Below the pieces are notes generated by a model that worked only from the letters and a program-made list of their open reading frames with translations, did no database searches and was not told where the DNA came from. A stretch of DNA of 62,338 nt from the NCBI GenBank assembly GCA_018971065.1, contig JAGWVC010000005.1, forward strand, positions 1-62,338. The letters are read 5' to 3'. Below, in pieces: positions 18,514-29,880 of this stretch. The position numbers and the translations under genes are program-made. The first letter of the stretch is position 1, and each line of letters starts with the position of its first letter. The stretch comes from Sphingomonadales bacterium (lineage in GTDB: Bacteria > Pseudomonadota > Alphaproteobacteria > Sphingomonadales > Sphingomonadaceae).

Positions 18514-19631
18514 CGGAGTTCTTCCAAGACTTCCACCTGTTGGGCATTCAGGCGTGGCACGTCACGATGTCCTACGAGTGGGCATGGTTCCTCGCCACTA
18601 TCTGCGGCATCCTGCTGATCGCGGTGCCGCTGATGGTTGGTGTGGCGATGATCATCTATGCCGATCGCAAGATCTGGGCGGCGATGGCGCTGCGGCGCGG
18701 GCCGAACGTGGTGGGGCCGTTCGGCCTGCTCCAGTCGTTCGCGGACGGGCTGAAGGTGTTCCTGCAGGAAACCATCGTGCCGTCGGCTGCGAACAAGGGC
18801 CTGTTCCTGCTGGCGCCGATTATCACCTTCACGGTGGCGCTGATGGCCTGGGCGGTGATCCCGTTCTCGGCGCGCGGCATTCTGGCGGACATCAACGTCG
18901 GCCTGCTGTATATCCTCGCGATCAGCTCGCTGGGCGTCTACGGCACGATCATCGCCGGCTGGTCGTCGAACTCGAAATACCCGTTTTTCAGTGCGATGCG
19001 TGCTTCGGCGCAGATGATTTCGTATGAAGTCTCGATCGGCTTCATCCTGATCTGCGTGGTGCTGTGGGCCGGCACGTTCAACATGAACGGCATCGTGCTG
19101 GCGCAGAAGGCGCATGTCTCGCTCGCCTATCTCGTGCCCGCGCTGGAAGGCATTCCGGTGCTGGGGTGGAAGGTCAACGGCTTCGTCGCGAACCCGCTGC
19201 TGTTCCCGATCTGGGTGATGTTCCTGATCTCGGGCATGGCCGAGACCCAGCGCGCGCCGTTCGACCTGACCGAGGCGGAATCGGAACTGGTGGCGGGCTA
19301 TCAGACCGAATATTCGTCGATGAGCTTCGCGCTCTACTGGCTCGGCGAATATGCCAACGTGCTGCTGATGTGCGCATTGAACGCGGTGCTGTTCTGGGGT
19401 GGCTACCTGCCGCCGCTGGACTGGGCACCGCTTTACCTTGTGCCGGGCGTGGTCTGGATGCTCATCAAGATCCTCGGCTTCTTCTTCGTGTTCAGTTGGG
19501 TGAAGGCGACGGTCCCGCGCTATCGCTATGACCAACTGATGCGGCTCGGCTGGAAGGTTTTCCTGCCGCTCTCGCTGCTGTTCGTCTTCGTGATCAGCGG
19601 CTACCTCATGGCTACCGGACACTTCGCATGA
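18510..19631 (+). CDS. nuoH: NADH-quinone oxidoreductase subunit H
   Basis: A 373-residue ND1-type membrane subunit at the junction of the arms and the entrance to the quinone tunnel. It has about eight hydrophobic helices and the conserved loops [19 protein letters not shown] and [26 protein letters not shown], with the essential acidic residues. It overlaps nuoG and nuoI by ATGA at both ends. Confidence 0.97.
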   Translation: MTEFFQDFHLLGIQAWHVTMSYEWAWFLATICGILLIAVPLMVGVAMIIYADRKIWAAMALRRGPNVVGPFGLLQSFADGLKVFLQETIVPSAANKGLFLLAPIITFTVALMAWAVIPFSARGILADINVGLLYILAISSLGVYGTIIAGWSSNSKYPFFSAMRASAQMISYEVSIGFILICVVLWAGTFNMNGIVLAQKAHVSLAYLVPALEGIPVLGWKVNGFVANPLLFPIWVMFLISGMAETQRAPFDLTEAESELVAGYQTEYSSMSFALYWLGEYANVLLMCALNAVLFWGGYLPPLDWAPLYLVPGVVWMLIKILGFFFVFSWVKATVPRYRYDQLMRLGWKVFLPLSLLFVFVISGYLMATGHFA

Positions 19632-20113
19632 CCGTCGGACAGCTCATCAAGAGCTTCACGCTGTGGGAGTTCGTGAAGGCGCATTGGCTGACTTTCAAAT
19701 ATTTTTGGAAGCCCAAGGCGACGATCAACTACCCGTTCGAGAAGAACCCGCTTTCGCCGCGTTTCCGTGGCGAGCACGCGCTGCGGCGCTACCCCAACGG
19801 GGAAGAGCGCTGCATCGCCTGCAAGCTGTGCGAGGCGACCTGCCCGGCGCAGGCGATCACCATCGAGGCGGAACCGCGTGACGATGGCAGCCGCCGCACC
19901 ACGCGCTACGACATCGACATGACCAAGTGCATCTTCTGCGGCTTCTGCCAGGAAGCGTGCCCGGTCGATGCCATCGTCGAGGGGCCGAACTTCGAGTACG
20001 CGACCGAAACGCGCGAGGAACTGCTCTACGACAAGGCCAAGCTGCTGGCGAACGGGGACAAGTGGGAGCGGGCACTGGCCGCGAACCTTGAAGCCGACGC
20101 ACCGTACCGCTAA
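19628..20113 (+). CDS. nuoI: NADH-quinone oxidoreductase subunit I
   Basis: A 161-residue TYKY-type subunit with two [4Fe-4S] clusters (N6a and N6b). The two ferredoxin motifs are [16 protein letters not shown] and [16 protein letters not shown]. The stop TAA at 20111-20113 overlaps an ATG that begins a third repeat-derived mini-ORF before nuoJ. Confidence 0.97.
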   Translation: MTVGQLIKSFTLWEFVKAHWLTFKYFWKPKATINYPFEKNPLSPRFRGEHALRRYPNGEERCIACKLCEATCPAQAITIEAEPRDDGSRRTTRYDIDMTKCIFCGFCQEACPVDAIVEGPNFEYATETREELLYDKAKLLANGDKWERALAANLEADAPYR

Positions 20114-20247
20114 TGGCGCGCGCGGTTCCCCCACACCCCGTCCGGGCTGAGCTTGTCGAAGCCCCGAACTTTGTTCTTGAGGTCAAAGAAATGCAGCCCT
20201 TCGACAAGCTCAGGGCAGTCGGTTGCTGGGAAAGGGGCGGTCTGTGA
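20113..20247 (+). CDS. Repeat-derived mini-ORF bridging nuoI and nuoJ
   Basis: A 44-residue ORF from TAATG at the nuoI stop to GTGA at the nuoJ start (20244-20247). It translates the repeat arms (VRAELVEAP and QPFDKLRAVG). As in the other two nuo copies, the palindrome core (CCGTC) begins 25 bases after the left junction. Confidence 0.4.
   Translation: MARAVPPHPVRAELVEAPNFVLEVKEMQPFDKLRAVGCWERGGL
20136..20222. repeat. Palindromic repeat in nuo operon, copy 3
   Basis: Inverted arms at 20136-20165 (GTCCGGGCTGAGCTTGTCGA core) and 20193-20222 (CCCTTCGACAAGCTCAGGG core). Same family as the copies at 12555 and 15109, with a shorter centre of about 27 bases. Confidence 0.88.
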
Positions 20248-20861
20248 TCCAGGTACTTGCCTTCTATCTGTTCGCCGCGCTGATGATCGGCGCCGGCCTG
20301 CTGACGATCACCGCGCGCAACCCGGTGCACGCCGTGCTGTGGCTGATCGTCGCGTTCTTCAACGCGGCCGGGCTGATGATCCTGCTGGGCGCCGAGTTCG
20401 TGGCGATGCTGCTGGTCATCGTCTACGTCGGTGCGGTCGCGGTGCTGTTCCTGTTCGTGGTGATGATGCTCGACATCGATTTCGCCACGCTGCGCGCGGG
20501 GTTCATGAAGAACTTCCCGCTGGGCGTGCTGATCGCGCTGGTGCTGCTGGGCGAACTGGTGATCGGCATCGGCGCCGAGAAGGCCGGGGCGATCAGGCTG
20601 GGCGTGGCCGGGGTTTCGGGCCAGACGCCGGTGGGGATGAGCAACATCGAGGCGATCGGGGCGCTGCTGTATAGCCGCTACCTGTTCCTGTTCGAGGCGG
20701 CGGGGCTGATCCTGCTGGTGGCCATGATCGGCGCGATCGTGCTGACTCATCGCCAGCGGACCGGGGTGCGCGGCCAGAACGTGTCGAAGCAGGTGGCGCG
20801 CCGGCCCGAAGAGGCGACCGTCAACCTGCGGCCTGAAGTGGGTAAAGGGGTCTCGCTGTGA
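20244..20861 (+). CDS. nuoJ: NADH-quinone oxidoreductase subunit J
   Basis: A 205-residue ND6-type membrane subunit with five hydrophobic helices and the conserved [48 protein letters not shown] segment containing the pi-bulge region. GTG 20244 was chosen because AAGGGG lies just upstream and the codon overlaps the mini-ORF stop. An upstream TTG at 20223 lies in the repeat and is less likely. The stop overlaps nuoK. Confidence 0.95.
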   Translation: MIQVLAFYLFAALMIGAGLLTITARNPVHAVLWLIVAFFNAAGLMILLGAEFVAMLLVIVYVGAVAVLFLFVVMMLDIDFATLRAGFMKNFPLGVLIALVLLGELVIGIGAEKAGAIRLGVAGVSGQTPVGMSNIEAIGALLYSRYLFLFEAAGLILLVAMIGAIVLTHRQRTGVRGQNVSKQVARRPEEATVNLRPEVGKGVSL

Positions 20862-21163
20862 TCGGCATCGAACACTATGTCTTCGTCAGCGCGATCCTGT
20901 TCGTGCTGGGCGTGCTGGGCATCTTCCTGAACCGCAAGAACGTCATCGTCATCCTGATGGCGATCGAGCTGATCCTGCTGGCGGTGAACATCAACCTGGT
21001 GGCATTCAGCGCGTTCCTGAACGACCTGACCGGGCAGATCTTCGCGATGTTCGTGTTGACCGTCGCGGCGGGCGAGGCGGCGATCGGGCTGGCCATCCTG
21101 GTGATCTACTTCCGTGGTCGCGGCACCATTGCGGTTGACGACGTCAACCACATGAAGGGGTAA
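20858..21163 (+). CDS. nuoK: NADH-quinone oxidoreductase subunit K
   Basis: A 101-residue ND4L-type subunit with three membrane helices. The conserved acidic residue of the proton pathway is in [18 protein letters not shown], and the second in [18 protein letters not shown] 20858 overlaps the nuoJ stop. Confidence 0.96.
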   Translation: MIGIEHYVFVSAILFVLGVLGIFLNRKNVIVILMAIELILLAVNINLVAFSAFLNDLTGQIFAMFVLTVAAGEAAIGLAILVIYFRGRGTIAVDDVNHMKG

Positions 21164-21168
21164 TCTTC

Positions 21169-23235
<2,067 letters not shown>

Positions 23236-23251
23236 GGCGGGGTAAGGACCA

Positions 23252-24784
23252 ATGAGCGAATTTCCCATCCTGACCGTCATGCTGGCGGTGCCGATGCTGG
23301 CATCGCTGACGTGCCTCGTCGCCGATGCGCAGCGCGCCCGCGTCATCGCGCTGGGCGCCACGCTGGTCGATTTCGTGCTGGGGCTGCTGTTGTGGAAGGG
23401 CTACCAGGTTGGCGGCCCCCAGTGGCAGTTCGTCGAGAAGGCGCACCTGTTCGCGGGCTTCAACTGGGCGCTGGGCATCGATGGCATCGCGCTGGTGCTG
23501 ATCGAGCTGTCGGTGTTCCTGATGCCGATCTGCATCCTGGCTTCGTGGGACGCGATCGAGAAGCGCGTTTCCGAATACATGGCGGCGTTCCTGCTGATGG
23601 AAACGCTGATGATCGGCGTGTTCACCGCGCAGGACCTGTTCCTGTTCTACATCATGTTCGAGGCCGGCCTGATCCCGATGTACCTGATCATCGGCATTTG
23701 GGGCGGGGCTGACCGCATCTACGCCAGCTACAAGTTCTTCCTCTACACGCTGCTCGGCTCGGTGCTGATGCTGATCGCGATGATGTGGATGGTGAACTTT
23801 GCCGGCACCACCGACATTCCGACGCTGATGGCGACGAACTTCCCGGTGGCGGCGCAGAAGTGGCTGTGGCTGGCGTTCTTTGCCAGCTTCGCGGTGAAGA
23901 TGCCGATGTGGCCGGTCCACACCTGGCTGCCCGACGCGCACGTGCAGGCGCCCACCGGCGGTTCGGTGATCCTGGCCGGCGTGCTGCTGAAGATGGGTGG
24001 TTATGGTTTCATCCGCTTCTCGCTGCCGATGTTTCCCGAAGCCAGCGCGCAGTTCGCGCCGCTGATCTTCGCGCTGTCGATGGTGGCGGTGGTCTACACG
24101 TCGCTGGTCGCGCTGGTGCAGCACGACATGAAGAAGCTGATCGCCTATTCGTCGGTGGCACACATGGCGATCGTCACGGTGGGCCTGTTCGCGTTCAACC
24201 GGCAGGGTCTGGAAGGCGCGATGGTCGTCATGCTCAGCCACGGCCTGGTGGCCGGCGCGCTGTTCCTCTGCGTCGGCGTCGTCTACGACCGGCTGCACAC
24301 CCGCGAGATCGACCGTTACGGCGGCCTTGCCATCAACATGCCGAAGTACGCGGTGCTGTTCATGCTGTTCACGATGGCATCGGTGGGCCTGCCGGGTACC
24401 TCGGGCTTCGTGGGTGAGTTCCTGTCGATGCTGGGCATCTACCAGATTTCGAGCTGGGTGGCGCTGGTCAGCGGCACCGGCATCATCCTCGGCGCGGCCT
24501 ACATGCTGTACCTCTATCGCCGGGTCGTGTTCGGGGCGCAGCGCCATGCCGATGCGGCGGCGATGCCCGACCTGTCGGCGCGCGAGATCGTGATCCTGGC
24601 GCCGATCGCGGCGGCGGTGCTGTGGATGGGCGTGTACCCGGAAAGCTTCATCGCGCCGTTCCGCGCCGATATTGCCGCGCTTGATGCGCGATTGGCGCAG
24701 GCGAAACCGAAGGGGGATGCGGCGGTGACGCCCGGCCACATGATTGCCCATGAATCCGCAAAGTCCGGGGAGTCGGGCGAATGA
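23252..24784 (+). CDS. nuoM: NADH-quinone oxidoreductase subunit M
   Basis: A 510-residue ND4-type antiporter-like subunit. Diagnostic segments are [21 protein letters not shown] (key glutamate) and [40 protein letters not shown] (broken-helix lysine region). The ATG lies 16 bases after nuoL, and the stop overlaps the nuoN ATG (24781-24784). Confidence 0.97.
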   Translation: MSEFPILTVMLAVPMLASLTCLVADAQRARVIALGATLVDFVLGLLLWKGYQVGGPQWQFVEKAHLFAGFNWALGIDGIALVLIELSVFLMPICILASWDAIEKRVSEYMAAFLLMETLMIGVFTAQDLFLFYIMFEAGLIPMYLIIGIWGGADRIYASYKFFLYTLLGSVLMLIAMMWMVNFAGTTDIPTLMATNFPVAAQKWLWLAFFASFAVKMPMWPVHTWLPDAHVQAPTGGSVILAGVLLKMGGYGFIRFSLPMFPEASAQFAPLIFALSMVAVVYTSLVALVQHDMKKLIAYSSVAHMAIVTVGLFAFNRQGLEGAMVVMLSHGLVAGALFLCVGVVYDRLHTREIDRYGGLAINMPKYAVLFMLFTMASVGLPGTSGFVGEFLSMLGIYQISSWVALVSGTGIILGAAYMLYLYRRVVFGAQRHADAAAMPDLSAREIVILAPIAAAVLWMGVYPESFIAPFRADIAALDARLAQAKPKGDAAVTPGHMIAHESAKSGESGE

Positions 24785-26268
24785 ACGCGCTGCTTTCGCT
24801 GCGGCTGATGGCCGCCGAGGATGTCCTTTCCATCGCGGTGCTGGTGCTGCTGCTGTTCGCCGCGTGGATGGGCGACAAGTCCACTCGCGCCTTGACGTGG
24901 GTTTCGGCGCTGACGCTGCTGGGCGCGGCCGCACTGGTGGTGCCGACGCTTTATGCCGGCCCTTCGGCCGATACCTCGGCGTTCTATGGCCAGTACAGCG
25001 CCGATGCGTTCAGCGCATTTGCCAAGGTGCTGATCTATCTGGCGGCGGCGGTGGCGCTGCTGATGACTCCGTCGTTCCTGGAACGGGCGGGCGCGGCGCG
25101 AGCCGAATACCCGCTGCTGGTGCTGCTGGCGGCGCTGGGCATGGGGCTGATGGTCTCGGCCACCAACCTGCTGACGCTGTACATCGGGCTGGAGCTGAAC
25201 TCGCTGGCGGCTTACGTGCTGGCCGCGTTCGTGCGCAGTGACGAGCGTTCGGCGGAAGCGGGCCTCAAGTATTTCGTGCTGGGCGCGCTGGCCAGCGGCG
25301 TGCTGCTGTTCGGCATGAGCCTGGTCTATGGCTTCACCGGTTCGATCGACTTCGGCCAGATCCGCACCGCGCTGGACGGTGCGCATGGCGGCGCGGCCAC
25401 CGCTGCGGGCGTGCTGTCGAAGGGCGCGCTGTTCGGCATCGTGTTCATGCTGGCGGGGCTGGCCTTCAAGATCAGCGCGGTTCCGTTCCACATGTGGACG
25501 CCTGATGTCTATGAAGGCGCGCCGACGCCGGTGACGACGCTGTTCGCCACCGCGCCCAAGGTTGCGGCGCTGGGGCTGACGATGCGCGTGGCGCTGTTCG
25601 CGTTCGGCCCGCAGGTCCATGCCTGGCAGCAGATCGTGGTGTTCCTGTCGCTGGCTTCGATCGTGGTCGGCGCGCTGGGGGCGATCGGGCAGGACAACAT
25701 CAAGCGACTGATGGCCTATTCGTCGATCAACAACGTCGGCTTCATGCTGATCGGGCTGGCAACCGCCACCCCGGCGGGCGCCTCGGCGATGCTGGTCTAT
25801 CTGGCGATCTATGTCGTCATGTCGCTGGGCGGGTTCGCGGCGGTGCTGATGCTGCGCGACGCCGAAGGCAACGCGGTGGAATCGATCGCCGATCTCGGCG
25901 GCCTGTCGCGCTCGCGCCCCGGGCTTTCGGGCGCGCTGGCGATGATCATGTTCAGCCTGGCCGGCATTCCGCCGCTGTTCGGGTTCTGGGGCAAGTTCGT
26001 GGTGTTCCAGGCCGCCGTGGAGGCCGGGATGCTGCCGCTGGCGACGCTGGGCATTGCCGCTTCGGTGATCGGCGCGTTCTATTACCTGAAGGTCGTCAAG
26101 GTCATGTACTTCGACGAGGCGACCGGCAAGGTGGCCGCCGGCAACGAGTTGGTGCATGGCGTCGTGCTGACGGTTTCGGCGCTGGTGCTGTCGCCGCTGG
26201 GCTATCTGGCCTCGGGCTGGCTCGGCAATCTGGCGGCCAGCGCGGCGGCCTCGCTGTTCCCTTCCTGA
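24781..26268 (+). CDS. nuoN: NADH-quinone oxidoreductase subunit N
   Basis: A 495-residue ND2-type antiporter-like subunit and the last nuo gene. It has the [18 protein letters not shown] segment with the channel glutamate and [36 protein letters not shown]. About 13-14 hydrophobic helices are visible. The birA gene follows in the same frame 12 bases after the stop. Confidence 0.97.
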   Translation: MNALLSLRLMAAEDVLSIAVLVLLLFAAWMGDKSTRALTWVSALTLLGAAALVVPTLYAGPSADTSAFYGQYSADAFSAFAKVLIYLAAAVALLMTPSFLERAGAARAEYPLLVLLAALGMGLMVSATNLLTLYIGLELNSLAAYVLAAFVRSDERSAEAGLKYFVLGALASGVLLFGMSLVYGFTGSIDFGQIRTALDGAHGGAATAAGVLSKGALFGIVFMLAGLAFKISAVPFHMWTPDVYEGAPTPVTTLFATAPKVAALGLTMRVALFAFGPQVHAWQQIVVFLSLASIVVGALGAIGQDNIKRLMAYSSINNVGFMLIGLATATPAGASAMLVYLAIYVVMSLGGFAAVLMLRDAEGNAVESIADLGGLSRSRPGLSGALAMIMFSLAGIPPLFGFWGKFVVFQAAVEAGMLPLATLGIAASVIGAFYYLKVVKVMYFDEATGKVAAGNELVHGVVLTVSALVLSPLGYLASGWLGNLAASAAASLFPS

Positions 26269-26280
26269 TTTGACCCGCGC

Positions 26281-26991
26281 TTGATCCGCGTCGTCGGCGA
26301 AACCGGATCGACCAGCGCCGACATGCTGGTGCGGTTGGCAGGCGGTGAGCCGGTGGCCGAGGGCGAATGGCTGGTGGCCGATCGCCAGATGGCGGGCAGG
26401 GGGCGGCTCGGCCGCGCCTGGAGCGATGGCGCCGGCAATTTCATGGGATCGACCGTGGTGCACATCGGCCCGGGCAACCCGCCGCCGCCCAGTCTGGCGC
26501 TGGTGGCGGGGCTGGCGGTGCAGGCGGCGGTGGCGCCCAATGTTACCGCGCCGTCGGTGCCGCTGCTGAAATGGCCGAACGACGTGATGGTCGGCATGGC
26601 CAAGCTGGCCGGCATCCTGCTGGAACGGGCGGGGGATGCCGTGGTTGTCGGCATCGGCGTCAACCTGTCGCAGGCGCCCGAGGTCGCGGGGAGGGAGGTG
26701 GTCGCGCTGAGCCGGTTCGGCCCGGCGCCCTCGCGCGATGGCTTTGCCGGGACGCTGGCGCGCTGCTTCGCCGAGGAGCTGGGGCGCTGGCGGCAGTATG
26801 GCCTGGGCGCGACGATCACCCGCTGGCTGGCGGCAGCGCACCCGGTGGGAACGGCGCTTTCGGTGTCCGTGCCGGGCGATGGCCCTATTTCGGGGCAATT
26901 CGCCGGGCTGGATGACAGCGGGGCCTTGCGCCTGGCGCTGCCAGACGGCACGACGCGCACGGTCCATGCGGGCGAGGTTCTGCTCGCCTGA
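26281..26991 (+). CDS. birA: Biotin-[acetyl-CoA-carboxylase] ligase
   Basis: A 236-residue monofunctional biotin protein ligase that attaches biotin to the carboxylase BCCP. It lacks the N-terminal DNA-binding domain of E. coli BirA, so it is an enzyme only. Motifs are [23 protein letters not shown] (biotinyl-AMP loop) and [20 protein letters not shown] (catalytic lysine). The start appears to be TTG 26281, the only start between the nuoN stop and the conserved domain. It is co-directional with nuoN and coaX, as in many alphaproteobacteria. Confidence 0.9.
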   Translation: MIRVVGETGSTSADMLVRLAGGEPVAEGEWLVADRQMAGRGRLGRAWSDGAGNFMGSTVVHIGPGNPPPPSLALVAGLAVQAAVAPNVTAPSVPLLKWPNDVMVGMAKLAGILLERAGDAVVVGIGVNLSQAPEVAGREVVALSRFGPAPSRDGFAGTLARCFAEELGRWRQYGLGATITRWLAAAHPVGTALSVSVPGDGPISGQFAGLDDSGALRLALPDGTTRTVHAGEVLLA

Positions 26992-27013
26992 GTTTCCTGA
27001 TGGGGTACCGGTC

Positions 27014-27814
27014 ATGTTGCTCGCCATCGATGTCGGCAATACCAATGTCGTGTTTGCGCTGTTCGAGGCGGCGGTGGCGCCGGGGAAGCCCGGGGCGCTG
27101 ACCGCGCGCTGGCGCATCGCCACCGATCCGCGCCGCACCGCCGACGAATACGCGGTGTGGCTGGTGCAGTTGATGGCGATCGAGGGGATCGACCGGGGGG
27201 CGATCGATCGCATCGTCGTTTCCACGGTGGTGCCGCGCGCACTGCACAACCTGGAAGTGTTGGCCAACAAGTACTTCGGGGTGCGGCCGCTCATCGCCGG
27301 GATCGGCAAGGCCAGCTATGGCATGGATGTGGATGTGGACGATCCGCGCTCGCTGGGGGCGGACCGCGCGGTGAACGCCATCGGCGCGCACGCGCGCTAT
27401 CCCGGCGACCTGATCATCGTCGATTTCGGCACCGCGACGACGATCGACGCGGTGGATTTCAACGGCGCCTACAAGGGCGGGATCATCGCGCCGGGGATCA
27501 ACCTGTCGCTGGACGCCCTGGTGGGCAACACCGCCAAGCTGCCGCGCATCGCCATCGAGCGGCCGCGCACCACCAGCGTGATCGGCACCAACACCGAGGA
27601 CCAGATGCTGATCGGCATCTACTGGGGCTATGTGGCGATGATGGAAGGGCTGATCGCGCGGATGCGCGCCGAGATCGGCCGGCCGGCGACGGTGGTGGCG
27701 ACCGGCGGGCTGGCCGCCCTGTTCGACAAGGTGAAGGGGCTGTTCGACGTGGTCGATGCGGACCTGACGCTGGAAGGTATTGCGCTGCTGGGTGAACGGG
27801 CAGCGACACGGTGA
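27014..27814 (+). CDS. coaX: Type III pantothenate kinase
   Basis: A 266-residue ASKHA-fold kinase that phosphorylates pantothenate in the first step of CoA synthesis. The phosphate-binding motif is [16 protein letters not shown] at the N-terminus. [26 protein letters not shown] carries the active-site aspartate, and [11 protein letters not shown] contains the substrate site. ATG 27014 begins exactly at the conserved start. The TGA overlaps an in-frame GTG of rnj. Confidence 0.95.
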   Translation: MLLAIDVGNTNVVFALFEAAVAPGKPGALTARWRIATDPRRTADEYAVWLVQLMAIEGIDRGAIDRIVVSTVVPRALHNLEVLANKYFGVRPLIAGIGKASYGMDVDVDDPRSLGADRAVNAIGAHARYPGDLIIVDFGTATTIDAVDFNGAYKGGIIAPGINLSLDALVGNTAKLPRIAIERPRTTSVIGTNTEDQMLIGIYWGYVAMMEGLIARMRAEIGRPATVVATGGLAALFDKVKGLFDVVDADLTLEGIALLGERAATR

Positions 27815-27828
27815 ATGAAGGAAAACAT

Positions 27829-29505
27829 GTGAAATCGGGAGACAAGCACACCGGAGATTCGTTCGATCCGGGTGACGAACTGCTGTTCTGCGCGCTGGGC
27901 GGTTCGGGTGAGATCGGCATGAACGTCAACCTCTATGGCTGCCGCGGCCAGTGGCTGATGGTGGACCTGGGAATGACGTTCGGCGCGGCGGAATACCCGG
28001 GCACCGAGCTGGTGTTCGCCGATCTGGAATTCATCGAGGAACGGCGCGACAGCCTGCTGGGCGTGGTGCTGACTCACGCGCATGAGGATCACATCGGCGC
28101 GGTGCCGTACTTTGCCGATACGCTGGGCGTGCCGCTTTACGCGACGCCGTTCACCGCGCGGCTGGTGATGGCCAAGCTGGAAGAGGCGGGGCTGGCGGAT
28201 TCGGTGGAACTGAACGTGATCGATCATCTCGACCAGTTCAACCTGGGGCCGTTCGGCATCCGCTATGTGCCATTGGCGCACTCCATCGCCGAGGGCAATG
28301 CGCTGGTGATCGAGACGCCGCATGGCCGGGTGTTCCACACCGGCGACTGGAAGCTGGATGACGAGCCGCTGATCGGCGTGCCGGCCACCGCCGACGAACT
28401 GACCGGGATCGGCGATTCGGGCGTGCTGGCGCTGGTCTGCGATTCGACCAATGTGTTCAACCCGAACGCCTCGGGCTCGGAAGGCGATGTCGCGCGCGGG
28501 CTGCGGGAGGAAGTGGGCCGGCACAAGGGCAAGCGCGTGGTGGTGACGACGTTCGCGTCCAACGTCGCGCGGTTGCAGACGCTGGGGAGGGTGGCCGTGC
28601 AGACCGGGCGGCGGCTGTGCGTGGCCGGGCGCTCGCTGGACCGGATCATCGCCACCGCGCGGGCATCGGGCTACCTGAAGGACCTGCCGGACATCGTCGA
28701 TATCGATACCGCGATGAAGCTGCCGCGCGGGCAGGTGCTGATCCTGGCCACCGGCGGCCAGGGCGAGGCGCGCGCCGCGCTGGCGCGGATTGCCGACCAG
28801 AATCACCCGGTATCGCTGGAAGCGGGCGACGTCGTGCTGTTCTCCAGCCGGCAGATTCCCGGCAACGAACTGGCAATCGGCAAGATTTCCAACCAGCTTG
28901 CCGATCGCGGCATCACCCTGGTGACCGACCGGCAGGCGCATATCCACGTTTCCGGGCACCCCGGGCGACCCGAACTGGAAGCGCTCTATGGCTGGATTCG
29001 GCCGAAGGTGCTGGTGCCAGTGCATGGCGAGATCCGCCACATGAAGGAACAGGCGGCGCTGGGCCGCCAGTGCGGCATCGGCCGCGCGGTGGAGCAGAAG
29101 AACGGCGATCTGGTGCGGCTGGCACCCGGCATCCCGGGCCGCGTGGCGCAAGTGCGCAGCGGGCGGCTGATCCTTGATGGCGACATCATCGCGCCCGCCG
29201 ACGGCGAGGCGATGGTGATGCGGCGCCGGCTGGCCCACAACGGCATCGTCATGGTGGCGCTGGCCGATGGTGGGCAGGTCGAGGTGGAAGCCGTGGGCCT
29301 GCCGCTGGTGGAGGATTACGACGATTTCGTCGAGGAGGCGCGCGGCGACGTGCGCACCGCGCTGGCCAAGCTGAAGGGGGCGCTGCGGCGCGATCGTGCG
29401 GCGGTGTCGGAGGCGGCGCGGTTGGCGGCGCGGCGCGCGGCAACCCGGTGGTGCGGCAAGAAGCCGCATGTCCGCGTGCTGCTGCTGGAGAAGGGACTCG
29501 TTTGA
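27829..29505 (+). CDS. rnj: Ribonuclease J
   Basis: A metallo-beta-lactamase/beta-CASP ribonuclease of about 558 residues that matures and degrades RNA with 5'-exo and endo activity. The zinc motif is THAHEDHIGA, the N-terminus has LGGSGEIGMN, and the beta-CASP part contains VVTTFASNVARLQT and LATGGQGEARAAL. I prefer GTG 27829 because AAGGAA sits six bases before it. GTG 27811, which overlaps the coaX stop, is the alternative and adds six residues. The stop TGATG at 29503 leads into a second kind of repeat-borne mini-ORF. Confidence 0.94.
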   Translation: MKSGDKHTGDSFDPGDELLFCALGGSGEIGMNVNLYGCRGQWLMVDLGMTFGAAEYPGTELVFADLEFIEERRDSLLGVVLTHAHEDHIGAVPYFADTLGVPLYATPFTARLVMAKLEEAGLADSVELNVIDHLDQFNLGPFGIRYVPLAHSIAEGNALVIETPHGRVFHTGDWKLDDEPLIGVPATADELTGIGDSGVLALVCDSTNVFNPNASGSEGDVARGLREEVGRHKGKRVVVTTFASNVARLQTLGRVAVQTGRRLCVAGRSLDRIIATARASGYLKDLPDIVDIDTAMKLPRGQVLILATGGQGEARAALARIADQNHPVSLEAGDVVLFSSRQIPGNELAIGKISNQLADRGITLVTDRQAHIHVSGHPGRPELEALYGWIRPKVLVPVHGEIRHMKEQAALGRQCGIGRAVEQKNGDLVRLAPGIPGRVAQVRSGRLILDGDIIAPADGEAMVMRRRLAHNGIVMVALADGGQVEVEAVGLPLVEDYDDFVEEARGDVRTALAKLKGALRRDRAAVSEAARLAARRAATRWCGKKPHVRVLLLEKGLV

Positions 29506-29564
29506 TGCCGCTCCGGATCACGTCAAAAACCGGTTCCCACTTTTTGACCCGGAGCTTTGTCTGA
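29505..29564 (+). CDS. Repeat-derived mini-ORF bridging rnj and DUF1467
   Basis: A 19-residue ORF (MPLRITSKTGSHFLTRSFV) between two TGATG overlaps 59 bases apart: the first with the rnj stop, the second with the start of the DUF1467 gene. It consists wholly of an inverted repeat unrelated to those in nuo. A role as a re-initiation relay is inferred from the overlaps. Confidence 0.35.
   Translation: MPLRITSKTGSHFLTRSFV
29510..29555. repeat. Palindromic intergenic element
   Basis: The left arm GCTCCGGATCACGTCAAAAA (29510-29529) and right arm TTTTTGACCCGGAGC (29541-29555) pair, with a bulge on the left, around CCGGTTCCCAC. It resembles dispersed intergenic palindromes of alphaproteobacteria and here separates rnj from the DUF1467 gene. 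Confidence 0.7.
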
Positions 29565-29866
29565 TGCGCCTGTTTTCGATGATCGCGGTCTATGTGCTGA
29601 TCTGGGTGCTGTCGGCATTTTTCGTGCTGCCGTGGGGCATTCGCAGCCATGACGATGACACCGCTGTCGAGCGCGTGGCCGGGCAGGTAACCAGCGCGCC
29701 GGTGAACTTCCGGCCGGGCCGGATCGTGCTGCGGGCGACGCTGCTGTCAGTGGTGCTGGCGGCGCTGTTCTTCGCCAACATGCATTATGGCTGGGTGGGG
29801 CCGGACATCGTCGAGAAGATCGTGCCGGTGCCGGCCGCGCTGAAGAGCATGACGCTGTACCAGTGA
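29564..29866 (+). CDS. DUF1467 family membrane protein
   Basis: A 100-residue protein with two hydrophobic spans (FSMIAVYVLIWVLSAFFVLPWG and IVLRATLLSVVLAALFFANMHYG). The short N-terminal LPWGIRSHDD motif after the first span is typical of DUF1467, a small uncharacterised alphaproteobacterial membrane family often found beside coaX and rnj, as here. The ATG overlaps the mini-ORF stop. Function is unknown. Confidence 0.85.
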   Translation: MRLFSMIAVYVLIWVLSAFFVLPWGIRSHDDDTAVERVAGQVTSAPVNFRPGRIVLRATLLSVVLAALFFANMHYGWVGPDIVEKIVPVPAALKSMTLYQ

Positions 29867-29880
29867 AGCTGGCCGGGCGT

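Noticed and set aside
24514..27309. 931-codon frame antisense to nuoM, nuoN and birA
   Set aside because: It spans three well-supported genes and its product is low-complexity Arg/His/Gln, as expected from the reverse strand of GC-rich membrane genes.
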